This document shows positions 1-10,748 of a stretch of DNA of 64,000 nt, piece by piece (positions within the stretch are counted from its first letter, which is position 1; every line of letters begins with the position of its first letter). The notes beneath the pieces were generated by a model. That model searched no databases and was not told where the DNA came from. It saw nothing but the letters and a program-made list of their open reading frames with translations. Where the stretch lies: NCBI GenBank assembly GCA_029876055.1, contig CM056874.1, positions 1,116,001-1,180,000 on the forward strand, read 5' to 3'. This DNA comes from Madurella fahalii (lineage: Eukaryota > Ascomycota > Sordariomycetes > Sordariales). Both the position numbers and the translations under genes were made by a program.

Positions 1-659
1 GGTGCATTCGGCCAGAACACAGGCCGAACGACACAAGACACGCGGGGAATAGCGCTGTTCCGTTGTTCCCCAACTGGCCTCGACGCCAAACTGTTTCCGC
101 TGCGTTATTGAGTCATGATTTACAATGCCAGCTCGGGTATATGTGTAGTAACAGAGTCACTGGTAGCGTTCATGGTCCGGCTTTGTCATGGGTGAACAAC
201 GGAAAACGATCCTCCACGACGCCCGTCCGTACCCCCCCTGTTACAAGCTACTATTGGTCTCTGGATCAGAGATGAAGTGGGAAGTCCGTTAACGGCAGCA
301 GTACGGTTTGTTTCCGATTCCAGACAGATTACAGTAGTTTAATTGTAAAGGACCTTGAAACCAAAAGCTCAAGATGGCCGGCGGCGCTGCACGAATGCCG
401 CAAGACTAAAGTGTCCCATCCGCCAGTTTCCGTTCCTACACGTTTGGTCAGCCGCCTTTTCTTATGATATATATTTATTCTTTTCGCGAGTCTCACTTAC
501 ATGCTTACATTAGCGCTATTGTGTCACGCCAACAGAGGGTATTGCGTTAGAAAGAAGTTCATTTTCTATATCCATTATTCTGTTTACCGCACATATGCTT
601 ACATTGTCAGGTTACTAGGTCCTTATTGACCTCGGAAACATGGCTAGGGAACCAGCTGT
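1..659. other. Intergenic, no gene recognised
   Basis: I see no supported gene here. The only ORF (63-275, + strand, 70 codons) has no recognisable domain. The stretch from 440 to 640 is relatively AT-rich and has no obvious repeat structure. It probably contains the 3' flank of the F-box-like gene that ends at 660. Confidence 0.5.
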
Positions 660-1310
660 CTACCCAGTCCCCGTCAACATCTCTGCTGCAAATGTTACCA
701 TCCAGTTTCCAGTGTGGAGATAGTCAACGGCCCTATCGTTCCCGTGTTCCCCATCTATGATCTTCCAGGCCTTGACAATAAACCAGTCTACAGCGCCTCC
801 GTACTCTTTGCCCTCTTCCATTTCCCACTCCTCAACGTCGGAAAAGTCCATCCGCAGTGCCATAGCCTGTTTGGCCATGTGATCATGTGTGTCAAGCGTC
901 TTAGCCAAGTAGTGAAGTTCTCTGATATTAGTAGGAAGGTCTAGGGAATCGATGCTGGTGGGGGAGGTGGCCGACGCGTCTACCTTCTCCTCGAGTTTCG
1001 CGATTGTTCCATGAAGCCGCATAATCGCCGCGCCACGCATCCAGACGTACATGGGTTCCCTCATGGCCTTGCACATAAGGAGAGCACACTTCACCACGAA
1101 CGGGCTCTGTTGGGTGCGGATACGCCGGCGGAGAAAGGCGGCCGACCATTCCGGAGTGTTGCTGTCTCGCTGCCCATCAAAGACAAGCCGTGCCACGGCA
1201 GGGGATGCCTTTGTCGCCAGCGTGCGGATATCGTTGAGACATAATTTTTCGCAAATCTTGTCGAGAATGATGACAGGGAGGCTGTCAAACTGCATGGTGT
1301 TTGTATTCAT
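660..1310 (-). CDS. F-box-like protein, single exon
   Basis: A 216-residue single-exon ORF. Residues about 8-45 (FDSLPVIILDKICEKLCLND and the following IRTLATKASPAVAR) have the LP...I...I...L.....L..L...S spacing of an F-box, the motif that binds Skp1 in SCF ubiquitin ligases. No repeat domain is visible after it. The remainder is mostly helical and charged, with an acidic stretch around residues 155-170 (DFSDVEEWEMEEGKEYGG). The first ATG is at 1310, and a second in-frame ATG five codons later could also serve. Small orphan F-box proteins are abundant in filamentous fungi and their substrates are usually unknown. The F-box assignment is moderately sure from pattern alone; the function is unknown. 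Confidence 0.6.
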   Translation of the reverse strand: MNTNTMQFDSLPVIILDKICEKLCLNDIRTLATKASPAVARLVFDGQRDSNTPEWSAAFLRRRIRTQQSPFVVKCALLMCKAMREPMYVWMRGAAIMRLHGTIAKLEEKVDASATSPTSIDSLDLPTNIRELHYLAKTLDTHDHMAKQAMALRMDFSDVEEWEMEEGKEYGGAVDWFIVKAWKIIDGEHGNDRAVDYLHTGNWMVTFAAEMLTGTG

Positions 1311-2061
1311 CTTTCCGTTCCTGGTGATGATCTGGTTTCAATGAGTTGCGCGAAACTTGATGCCGCTTCAAGAAGTTGGAGGATTAGACGTTCCTAATAC
1401 TCTTAATATATTCGGAGTTTTGTTGTAAACGAGTAATTACAGACTAGCTGAGAGTCGGGTAATAGACGAGGTGCGCAACGAACAGGGTGGGGGAAGTCGA
1501 CGATCTAGTACAACAATCTAATACGTAGACTGAACAATAAGGAACAACAAGGCCTTAGGGCGGATACGTTGAAGTTTATGTTGTTGGTAATGGAGCTCTC
1601 CCCAGTTGTACTAAGTAGGGTGGTCGTCTTGAATAGACATACTAGGCTAGGAATATGGCACGTGGGATTGAGAGATTCGCACAACATCAAACGTGATGGA
1701 GTTATCCCTAAACAGTACCAACGACACAGTGCTCACAACCAACCCGGCTCTATTTCGCCCATGTCACAACAAGCGCCATCCAGGTCAGCAAACCCCAAGA
1801 CCTCCATAACTAACTATGTACATACATATTATACCTTACCACCAAAGACCTCTAGAGAGCATGCTAGGTACTAATTCATCCGGCTTCATTCTTTGGCCCT
1901 GACCCCCACCCCTCTCTTGTCAGGGTCAGATATGCGCCAACATCAAGTGCACAGACCGACCCGAGCAGACTCAAAGCACCCCAACCCCCCGAAACCCCAC
2001 CAGCTCAAAACCGCAGCAGCATCTCCCATTCCTCTAACCGGGCGGCAGCAGCAGAAACGAC
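1311..2061. other. Intergenic, no gene recognised
   Basis: Only short ORFs without domains occur here. The 1400-1560 part is AT-richer than the surroundings. It lies between the start of the F-box-like gene and the 3' end of the NUP170 gene, so it should hold the promoter of the former and the terminator of the latter. Confidence 0.5.
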
Positions 2062-5000
2062 TCACCGAAAAGTAAAGCTCCCCGTGCCCACATCCCCCAG
2101 GAGCGCGTCCACGCTTCTCTTCAGCGTCTTGACCACCCGCCTCAGCTCAGCCACATCCGCGGGCACCGCACCGCCAGACGTGCTCTGCACGAGGCACTCG
2201 TCGGCCCGAGCCAGGAGCTCGCCAACCCACGCGCCCATGGCCGCGTCGCCGCCTTTGCCCACCGTCCCGCGCCTCTCCACGTCCCTCACCCACGCCTCCA
2301 CGACGGCGGCGATCCACTGCACCACCGTCTTCCTCCGGCGGCCCGTGAACGGCGCCTCCTGCGCGTCGAACACGTTCTCGAGCACCTGCGCGACCAGGGC
2401 GTGCGGCACGCCCAGGTTCAGGAACAGCTGCACCGGCCAGGACGGGTCGGCGCCGATGGAGGCGTCCTGCGCGTTGTTGACGGCGTACGCGCACACCATG
2501 GGGAGGAGGGCGTCGACGGGGAAGACGAGGCTGTCGAGCGAGGTGCGGTGCGCGATGATGCTGATTTGCTGCGAGACGGCCTCGTACGGGAGGGCGGGCT
2601 GGCCCGTCTGCTCCGACCGCCACGCCTCGAGGAGCTGTTCCCTGTCGTAGTGGATCTGGTTGATGAGGTTCTGCCAGGTGTCAGTAATCACGCGCGGGTT
2701 GTGGTAGTCGGCGGCGTGGAAGATGAGCAGGCAGATGTCGAAGTAACCTGCTTGGTCGGCGTAGTCGTTGTAGAGCTGCGGACACGAGTTAGTAAAAGCG
2801 GGAGGGGCAAGGAGAAGGTGAGGGAGGATTTGACTCACATCGGTCACACCCCTAATAGGACCGTCCAGAGCCTCGGTAATGTCGGGCTGTTTCTCTGCCG
2901 GGATGCGAGTATCCGCTCTCAACCGCTCGAGCAAATCGTCCTGGATATGGGCAATCTCAAGCAGCTCCGTAACTTCGTGGTTCAGCAGCTGTTGTTGCTG
3001 GCGACTAACGCCGGTGGTATTAACACTTGCGTTGGCTTTAGCCCGACTGAGGAGAGTGATTCGATCCTTGATGCCAATGGCCAAGTCTGACTTTGCTAAT
3101 GTCGCCTGGACTTGGGCGGCTTCGAAGAAGCGGCTGCGGTGCGTGTAGAAGCGGCAGAGAAGCTCGGCGTGCTGGTAGTCAGTCTCTGCTAGCCGCTGCA
3201 AGTAAGTAACGACGTGCGGGGAGTCGATGGACAGGATCCGGTCGGTCCAGTTCTTCTGAATGTACCATTCGTAGAGATCAAAGTGGAAAAGTTCGTCCGT
3301 GGAGTCATTGACGACACTGTACGCTTCTATCCGTTTTGTTGCCGCGAGCGTCTGCCGACCGTCCACCATCTCCGGCTCTCCGGCAAACGCGACCTCGAGC
3401 CTGTCGAGGACCTCGTGGATGAGGGCGTAGCACGCCTTGCGCTCATCAAACGCCTTCTTCCTGGTATCGTTGGCGGGCTTGCCATCGTTGACCCATGACA
3501 ACGCCGTGTTCCCCCGGTCCTTTTGGCGCGCCACTGCCAGACACAACTGGATGGCCCCAGCATAATACTTGAGCTCAACGTACTGCTCGACGGCGCCCCG
3601 GAGGTTAGCCGGGGAGAGGCTGCCTGCGACCTGCTCAAATAAGCGCAAACTCTCCGCTAGGACCGTACGAAGGACGTTGGTGTTGTGCATTTGCTCGCTG
3701 GCGCGCTGCAGCTGCTCCTGCGCCTTGAATATGACAACGTCATCGGGCGAACAGAAGCTTCCGCATCTCCTCCTCAGCGCATCGGCAACCGTCTCGACGT
3801 TTGCGCCGCTTGCAATGTTGCGGTTAACAATTGCTTTGACTAGCACCTTCGCGAGCTCCTTTCCATGCGCCTGGGAAAACAGTGCTTCATATGTCAGGTC
3901 CTTGAGTTGCTGCTGGGAAGCAGCGTCAAGTCGTGCGTAGATATCCAAGACCCGCTCGTCAAACAGCATTAGCACGAACGAAATGCCTTCCGACACGCTC
4001 TCCATCAGTTTCCGCAAGCTGTGCAACGCTTGATGCTCCTTCTGGAGGGCGATTTCTTCTTGCCTGCTGGAGATCCGGTCGGAGGGACCGGCCAAGCCCT
4101 GGATTATGCTCTTGTTGGCTTCGAGGAAATTCCGCAGCCGCTCGACATTCTCTTGCACCATGACCAGCTTGGCGGTCGGAATGGTCGAGGAAACAACCAG
4201 GCCACCCTTGGCCTTGTCTATCTCTGTAGTGATAACCTTGGATTTCCACAGCATCCGGACAAGGCGCGTGAGGTATAGAGCCAGGGCATCGTGTCGCGAG
4301 GAGAGCTTAACGGATTCCGTCACTGCTTGCCTCCCGTCCGACTCGGCGAGCCTTGGTTGGCCGCCGTAGTCGACGAAGGCGGCGCGCGCCAAATCCTCGA
4401 CACGCTGGTCCGGAGCTCTGCTGGTGCCAGTTCGCAGGTCACTCCCTTGGCCGCAAGCGACGGCCAGCGCTGCCGAGATGGTCTCAACGCGACCGTATTG
4501 GTTGAGGAACCTGCGTACCTGTCTCTCGAATTCATCGCCAAGGTTGGCGCAGGAGCCGAGGGCACTGGCGAAGATGTCAACCAGCCTTCTCCTCCGGACG
4601 ACATGTACGCCAGTATTAGTGAGCACGGCAAATTCCCCTGGAGCGTGGTCGAACTGGACAGCAAGCTCATTGCCAAAACCCAGAGGTTGCGGGGCGGCGG
4701 AGAAGGGGGCTGTCGTCAGGCCGATCTCGAGCGCCCTGCTTGTCCCCAGGTCGATCCATGTCCCTTGCTCAAAGTACTTTAGTGCTGAGGCGGGTGTAGT
4801 TTCCTTAATCCTACCCGTATCGGGGGTAGAGACGAAGAGCGCATCATTGTTGCCCTGCATCCGGACGATATCGAAGAAATACCCAGGCGCGAACCGGATA
4901 CCGAAGCCTGTCGGGTCAAGAGCCCGCGAGCTCCCATCCAACCGCCCCTCGGCTAGCTGGCCAGCCATGGCTCTTGCGGGATCGTCGGGATGCCTGGGTG

Positions 5001-6372
5001 GAAACTTGACAAACTGAAGCTGCATGCTTTGCGGAGCCAGACTTGTGGCCCCCCCGATCGTGTACGACGCGGAGCTCGTGGCGCTGAGAAAGAGCCGGCA
5101 GCCCGTGTCGGTGAGCGCCATGAGATGAAGCTTTGAGGCCTCAGTGGCGGGGATCGGACTCAGGGACACGATGTTTGTCTGACTGGTGAAGAGCGGGGAG
5201 CTGTCTACCATGTGGGCAAAGTCGCGCAGGCAACTCATCTTATCCTTTTCAATCACCTTGGTAAGCTTCTCGGGCGTCTCCATGTGGTAGGTCCGGATGG
5301 TCGACCGATTGGAGAGCGAATATAAAAGATTCCGGGTATCGTCAACGACAAGTCCGATGAGCCCTTCCTGCTGCCGCTGCCCAAACGACAGGCCGGGCAG
5401 CGGCAGATTGGGAACCACCGACGACCATCCGGGGTGCGTGTGGTTGATCTTGCCGCATCTGCTCGAAAACCACTTCTCCTCTTGCTGGTAAAACAGCTCG
5501 TAAATATCCGTGTCGGTTTCGCCACCAAGGAAGATGCGACCGGTAGCAGTGCCCACGATGTGACTGACGTCACTGCCTCCTCGGTGGACCGCCATATTCG
5601 TCTGATAGAGCGTGACCGACCTCGATCCCGAAGGCGTGGGAGCTGCCGAGACGCCGAGCATGTGGATCTCGGTGGTTGTGGCCACGACCAGGATGTGCGT
5701 GATGTCCTTGATGAAAACGCCCGGTTTAGGTGGTACCAGAGCGACCGCTGTAATGGTGTGTGCAGCCTCTTCGTAGCCGATGAGCTCGGGGTTGGGATGC
5801 GTGTAGTCCCAGAGGAATAGGGAGCTATCGATGGCGGCCCAAGCATAGTTGATGTTTGCGAATAAGCCCAGTCTTGTCACGACTGCGGCGTTGTTCAGGT
5901 GCGTAAATACGCTGTCTGGGATGTTGTACATCGAGACCTTGTAGAACGGAGCCCATGACGCATTCTCAGCCTGGATATCGTAGTCGGAAGAGGCGCCAGC
6001 TATGCAGGAGGTGGCGATCAGTACTTATCCGGTAGACGCGGGTTCGACGGGGGGAGGGGGGGCAAGATGTGAGAACTTACGCCTGCAATACGAGTCGAGA
6101 TCAGGGTAGCTCTCGTCGGTCTGCAGAGTCTGGTTGATGACCCGGGCAGCCTTCGCAACTGGAGGCGTATCGTCGCGTCCCTGGGCCGTCGTCAATCCCC
6201 CGGCAACTGGTTCCGGAGCACTAGGCGCAGTTGTGGTTGTCATTCCGCTCGTTGCGCCGCTGCCGGTGGCCTGGAAGAGACTGGATCGCCGCCGGTTCGG
6301 ATTGGCCGTCCCAGGAACTGGCGTGTTGAAGTACGCACCGGGAATCGGGCGCTTTGGTGTTGTGGGTTCCAT
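2062..6372 (-). CDS. NUP170: Nucleoporin Nup155/Nup170 family, three exons
   Basis: Inner-ring scaffold nucleoporin. Proposed exons on the minus strand are 6081-6372, 2839-5999 and 2062-2775. Intron 1 (6000-6080) has a GTAAGT donor and joins phase 1 cleanly (…DSYCR/P/GASSDY). Intron 2 (2776-2838) is 63 nt, GTGAGT…CCGCAG, with a perfect TACTAAC branch site 10 nt before the acceptor. It is in phase 0 and has no stop, so the open frame reads straight through it. The spliced product is about 1,390 residues, near the usual size of this family. The start chosen is the ATG at 6372 (MEPTTPKRPIPGAYFNTPVP); an upstream in-frame ATG at 6444 lacks family support. Visible layout: an N-terminal disordered segment of about 90 residues with a PGAYFNTPVPGT motif, a beta-propeller region (SWAPFYKVSMYNIPD, then WAAIDSSLFLWDY), and a long alpha-solenoid C-terminal half. 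Nup155-family proteins connect inner-ring subunits with linker Nups at the nuclear pore. Confidence 0.93.
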
Positions 6373-7220
6373 GGCCGCGGTATCGAATGCCCAACTCAAG
6401 GAAGCTCGCGGCGCAACCAAGAGGTGTAGCTCTTTCACGCTCACGCCCGCAGCTTAGCTCCTCCCCGCCTGATTTGTCCGGCGCAAACTAGCTGTAGCTC
6501 GATCGCCAATGCAATTGTACCATACAAGCGATTCTGGGCAGCCCTCGTGAAGCTAGCAGCGGGGTTTGCGATATGTTTGGGATAATATACGCCCGGAAAT
6601 GCGGGAGGCCCGATGCTGAACAAGGAGCCGAGAGAGAGGCTGGCCGTAAACAATTTTTGGAGAGCAAGGATCATTGGCGAGAGCAAGCCTGACACGCGAA
6701 CGCGCTGGGGTAAGCTCGCGCTAAACTTTTTCGGGCAAGATTCTGCCACCGCCCCCCAGCTGAGGACGGGATGCAGGCATCAATGCAGTGAGTTCAGCGC
6801 GGCACCTCAGCTAGTGCGACTGTCAAACGTGACGTGCAGTAGGAAGCAGAGATAGCTGTCTGTTGTGGTGAGTTTGCGCTTGCTTGGTTTGCGCTCGATT
6901 TATTTTCAACCCAGGCCAACTACATCACGTGCTATCGTTCTTCGAAGACCGCGGGAAGCATCTCACAGTACCCAGAACAATTGTAGCAATACACTGGTGA
7001 GCATCGTGCAGGCGCCACCAGTTAAGCTCTATGGGGTCTACAGTATAATGTTATTAGAACGCGGTGTGCAGAGTTTGCACCCGCCTAAGCAACCATGCCA
7101 TCCTAACTCTCTAACTTCCGAGCACTAGCCGGCTTCCGACTGGTTGAGGATCCCAACGCTGCCATGATTCCAAGTACATGATTCGAAGGAGCCGACGCCT
7201 TAATCCTACACAGCAGTGGC
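6373..7220. promoter_or_regulatory. Upstream region of NUP170 and 3' flank of KAR
   Basis: No protein-coding gene is supported. The 5' part (6373-6750) is the presumptive NUP170 promoter. A palindromic CACGTG (bHLH-type E-box) sits at 6926-6931; its use is not shown by the sequence. The remainder is probably the 3' region of the reductase gene ending at 7221. Confidence 0.4.
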
Positions 7221-8317
7221 TTACTGCTTCTTGGCCTCTCTTGCCGCCTTCCGCAACGCCCGTTTTCGGATGTCGATGTGCATCCTTTTGTTATACCAGA
7301 TTGTAAAGGCGCTGTTAGAGCCAACCGTCTTCTCAATCACCCACTTGAAGGCGGCATGGCTCCACCACGGCGTGCAAGTGTTGGGGAACTTCTCAGTGCT
7401 GTCAAGGCCAATTTTGCTCAGCGTAGAGCGGACAAACTGCTTAGGGTTGGGGATGAGCAGGCTCGTGCGGCGGACCTTGCTCATGGCAGACGTGATCAGA
7501 TAGCCAACAACAAACTGAACGTCAACGCCATCCGGCCCGAGCTCCGAGGCCAGAGAGCAGCTCCAGTGCTGCAGGAACGCCTTGCTACCGCTGTAGGTGG
7601 CCAGGTAGGGAGTGGGCATGACACCAGCGAACGAGCCCATGGTAAGAATGAGACCGTTCTTGCGCTTCTGCAGGATGGGCGCAACAATCTGCGTCGTCTT
7701 GAGCGTGCCGAGGCAATTGATCGTGATGATGTTCTGCAGTTCGTCACGCGCCGTCTCGAGGAACGCCACGGGGATGCTGTGCGACTGCCCGACGTTGTTG
7801 ATCAGAATGCCCACATCCAAGCCCGAAATCATCTCGGCCAGGCGTTGGTAGTCCGCATCGTTGTCCTGGGAGTAGTCCATGGCAAGCGTCTTGGTCTGCA
7901 GGCCAGACCACTTCAGCCGCAGATCCCGCGACAGAGCATCCAACTTCGACTGTGTGCGAGAAACGAGAACGAGATTGAAGCCCTTGGCTGCCAGTTGCGA
8001 GGCGAACTCCTTCCCCAGCCCGTCGGATGCGCCGGTGACGACGGCCCATGTGCCTTTCTTGCCATACTTGCGGAGCTAACGATCCAAAAAATGTCAGCGG
8101 TGTCAACATGGCTGCCGCAGACTAGGTATAGGCATACATTAGTGCCGCTAAGGACAAAAGCGTTCAGGAGGAGCTGGAGAAAGGAGAGAACCCCTCCGGC
8201 AACGTAGAGGGCTCCAACGCCGGCCAGTGCCCATTGCGCGGCCTGAGGAACAGAGTTCCAATACGTGAGCGCTCGGTCCATGAGGTCTTGAACCGTGGTG
8301 TTGGTGGTGAACGCCAT
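7221..8317 (-). CDS. Very-long-chain 3-oxoacyl-CoA reductase (ER)
   Basis: NADPH-dependent 3-ketoacyl-CoA reductase of the fatty-acid elongation cycle (yeast Ifa38/KAR family), which acts at the ER membrane. Exons are 8138-8317 and 7221-8075; the 62-nt intron (GTATGC donor, GCTGAC branch, TAG acceptor) is in phase 0. The product is 344 residues, against 347 in yeast. Residues about 28-55 form an N-terminal membrane helix (WALAGVGALYVAGGVLSFLQ). A classical SDR fold follows: nucleotide motif TGASDGLG at 74-81, NNVG at 153-156, and the catalytic triad Ser208, Tyr221 and Lys225 (YSGSK). The C-terminus is lysine-rich (REAKKQ) but is not an exact KKXX signal. It is transcribed divergently from ERG28 across 389 bp. 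Identity is strongly supported by size, membrane anchor and catalytic motifs. Confidence 0.93.
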
Positions 8318-8706
8318 GATGCAGTAGCAGTGGAAGTTCTTTGGAATCGGCCAAGGGTTTGAGGGGCACAGCGTTAGGAAGACTTGCTCCTGGCGCGGTG
8401 CTCAAAAAATAAAAAAAAATGTTGGGGTCGCGATGATGTCTTTGTGGGGCAGCCTAGGAAGGAGCTTGGACCACCTCAGCTTCCGGCCCTTGGCCCCTTG
8501 CGCCAATGCATTGGGTTGCCGCGGTAGAACCCCTGTCAACGCTACTGTATATGAGCTTGGCATTCGAGGCTGACGGCTCCATCTGGCGTTGGACGAGGCT
8601 CAACCAACAAACAAAACACGGTTCGCATCCCAGAGCAATTCATCACCTTCACTTGTTCGACTTCCTACAGCAGCACCGAGCCCCAGTGTCGTCGACAACC
8701 GTGACA
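8318..8706. promoter_or_regulatory. Divergent KAR/ERG28 promoter with palindromic CCAAT pair
   Basis: This is the complete 389-bp space between the two start codons, so it must serve both genes. At 8503-8514 it holds a perfect 12-bp palindrome, CCAATGCATTGG, which puts a CCAAT box on each strand. CCAAT boxes are bound by the fungal HAP/CBC complex, a known regulator of sterol and iron genes. An A-rich tract is at 8405-8419. Both flanking genes encode ER lipid enzymes or scaffolds, so shared control is plausible, but this is inference. Confidence 0.6.
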
Positions 8707-9286
8707 ATGGAGAAGATCCAGGAGTTTCTCCCTTCGGCTGAGAAGGGCTATCTGCCTTACTATTTGTTCGTGGTACGTTGTGACGGCGCAAACCCAATTG
8801 ATCCTAACTCACCCATATTTCTCGGACTAGGTCGGTGTCGTGGCTATGGGGAACGCCCTCCAAAACTATGCAACCCTGCATTACACACGGCGCATCTACA
8901 ACGGGCGTTTCGTTCCCAACCACTCGCTCCCACCCGCCAGCGACCGCTACAACCCAGAAGACAGCACCAAAGTGGTCAAGCCAGCCTCGTCGACGGGCAA
9001 GGATTCCGAGAAAGCTAAGGATCAGGTGTCTCCGCTTGCAGCCCGTCTCTTTGGCACCTACACCTTCATGGCGGGCCTCATCCGCGTCTACGCCTGCTAT
9101 CAGCTCGAGAACCCAGCCATGTACCAGCTCGCTATCTGGACCCACGTGATTGCCGCCGTGCACTTCACCAGCGAGATGCTTGTTTTCAAGACGGTCAGGT
9201 TCAGCGGTCCCCAGGGATTCCCGTTCGCTGCTGCCTATGGCGGCACCATTTGGATGCTTCTGCAATACAGCAACTATGTGCAGTAA
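8707..9286 (+). CDS. ERG28: Ergosterol biosynthesis scaffold protein Erg28
   Basis: Small polytopic ER protein that tethers the C-4 demethylation enzymes (Erg25, Erg26, Erg27) in ergosterol synthesis. Exons are 8707-8772 and 8831-9286; the 58-nt intron has a GTACGT donor, a CTAAC branch and a TAG acceptor in phase 0. The product is 173 residues. Recognisable family features are the N-terminal LPYYLFVVGVVAMGNALQNY helix, the conserved RRIYN segment after it, and three further hydrophobic segments (LFGTYTFMAGLIRVYACY, then AIWTHVIAAVHFTSEMLVF, then GTIWMLLQYSNYVQ at the end). The family length is about 130-180. It is convergent with GAL7 (145 bp between stops). Confidence 0.92.
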
Positions 9287-9431
9287 AATGGTTGCTACTG
9301 AGAAGAGGTCATTGGGTGGTGGTTCTAAATGCTGCATTGGGCAAACACAGAGGGTGACGCTGAGAAAAGGGGGTTGCTTGATGTTAATACTCTATCCCAC
9401 AAGAAAAGTCGCTACATGCCCACTGATCCCG

Positions 9432-10748
9432 TCAGTTCAGCGACTTGCGATACAGTTTCCCACCGCAGTCTCTGAGCCGCGCAGAAGCCTGTTCGGGGGT
9501 TATATCTCGCTGCGGCTCGGCCATCAGCTCGTATCCGACTAGGAACTTCCGAACGGTCGCGGACCGGAGCAGAGGTGGGTAGAAGTGCATATGGAACCAG
9601 CTCGTCTCGGCTTCCGCCTCGGTGCAGTCCAGAGGCGCTTGGTGAATCCCAGAGCCTGCGGCCATTATCAGTACCGCACTCGTCACCGCAACAAAGGACC
9701 TACTCACTGTATGGAAAGCTGGTCTCGAACAAGTTGTCATACCGTCTCGTGACCTCTTGAACAGCCTCTGCAAACTGGAACCGCTCGTCATCTGTGAGGT
9801 CAACAAGCGCGCGGACGTGGCGCTTGGCAATCACGAGCACCTCGAACGGCCAGACCGCCCACCAGGGACAGATGACGAGGAACCCATCATTCTGCCACAC
9901 CACGCGCTCACCCTTCTCCATCTCAAGCTTTACATAGTCGCCCAGCAGATGCCGGTTATGCGCCTCCTTGTACCTGGCCATCTGCGTCAGTTCCTTGCCT
10001 GGCTCTTCAGGCATTGTGCTGGTCGTCCAGATCTGGCAATGCGGATGCGGGTTTGAGCAGCCCATAGCGGCGCCCTTGTTCTCGAAAATCTGCATGTATC
10101 GCAGCTGCTGCTTGGGCGGATCCACCTCGCCGTCTGGGTTCGGCGCGATGCGCGATAACGCCAGGGCGGCCTGGGCCATCAGCGGGTGCGAGGGCGACAA
10201 ATGGCTAGCGTAGATGCGGGTCCAGGTCTGGATTACGGGCAGGATCTCCTCGGCAGCCATGTCGGCGAGGGTGACATGGTGCTTAGCCGAGAAGGTAAGC
10301 ACATAGCACCGGCCCGTGACGGGCTGGGCTTGCAGCAGCAGCGCGGCAATGCCATCGCTGCCGGTATCCGGGTTGTACTCTTGCTGCTCTTCCTTGACAG
10401 CGCTGTAGTCATTGACGAAGGCAAATGTGCTTTGGTATGACGGGTTGCTGTCGCCTTGGGCTCGCTTATTGCCGGGGCAGAGGTAGCACTGCGACTCATT
10501 AACGGTTAAGCTTCTTGAGGTGAGAGAAGTACACATACCTTAGGGTCGTACTCCGGAAGCTCGATCTTGGACGGGGCCTCTTGTTGGCCTCTAGACACAC
10601 ATTAGTTCCAGCGCAGGCCGGTGAGGGGGAAAAGAGCGCAAACCTACTGCCACGGCCTCTTTGTGCGATGGGGAGACACCAGCAGCCAAGACCCGGTCAG
10701 CGGGTTGAAGCGGCGGTGCGAAATGTCGTCAAGCGCCTGGTCGGGCAT
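9432..10748 (-). CDS. GAL7: Galactose-1-phosphate uridylyltransferase
   Basis: Leloir-pathway enzyme that exchanges UMP between UDP-glucose and galactose-1-phosphate. Four exons on the minus strand: 10648-10748, 10539-10590, 9708-10488 and 9432-9655. All junctions keep frame (phases 2, 0, 1); the junctions rebuild the conserved RPWQGQ and SFPYSSGIHQAPLD segments. The product is 385 residues. The zinc-site pair is CYLC (Cys52, Cys55, the same numbers as in the E. coli enzyme). The active-site CSNPHPHCQIW places the nucleophilic His in the His199-Pro-His201 motif, and the late WFHMHFYPPLLRS segment is typical. The first intron is 57 nt, the second 50 nt and the third 52 nt. The ATG at 10748 gives MPDQALDDISHRRFNPLTGSW, the expected N-terminus. 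Confidence 0.95.

Noticed and set aside
6925..6932. CACGTG as a regulatory element of NUP170
   Set aside because: A single six-base palindrome is expected by chance at this GC content; reported only as a sequence fact.
7278..8207. 309-codon + strand ORF across the KAR gene
   Set aside because: Antisense shadow of the reductase, with no motif of its own.
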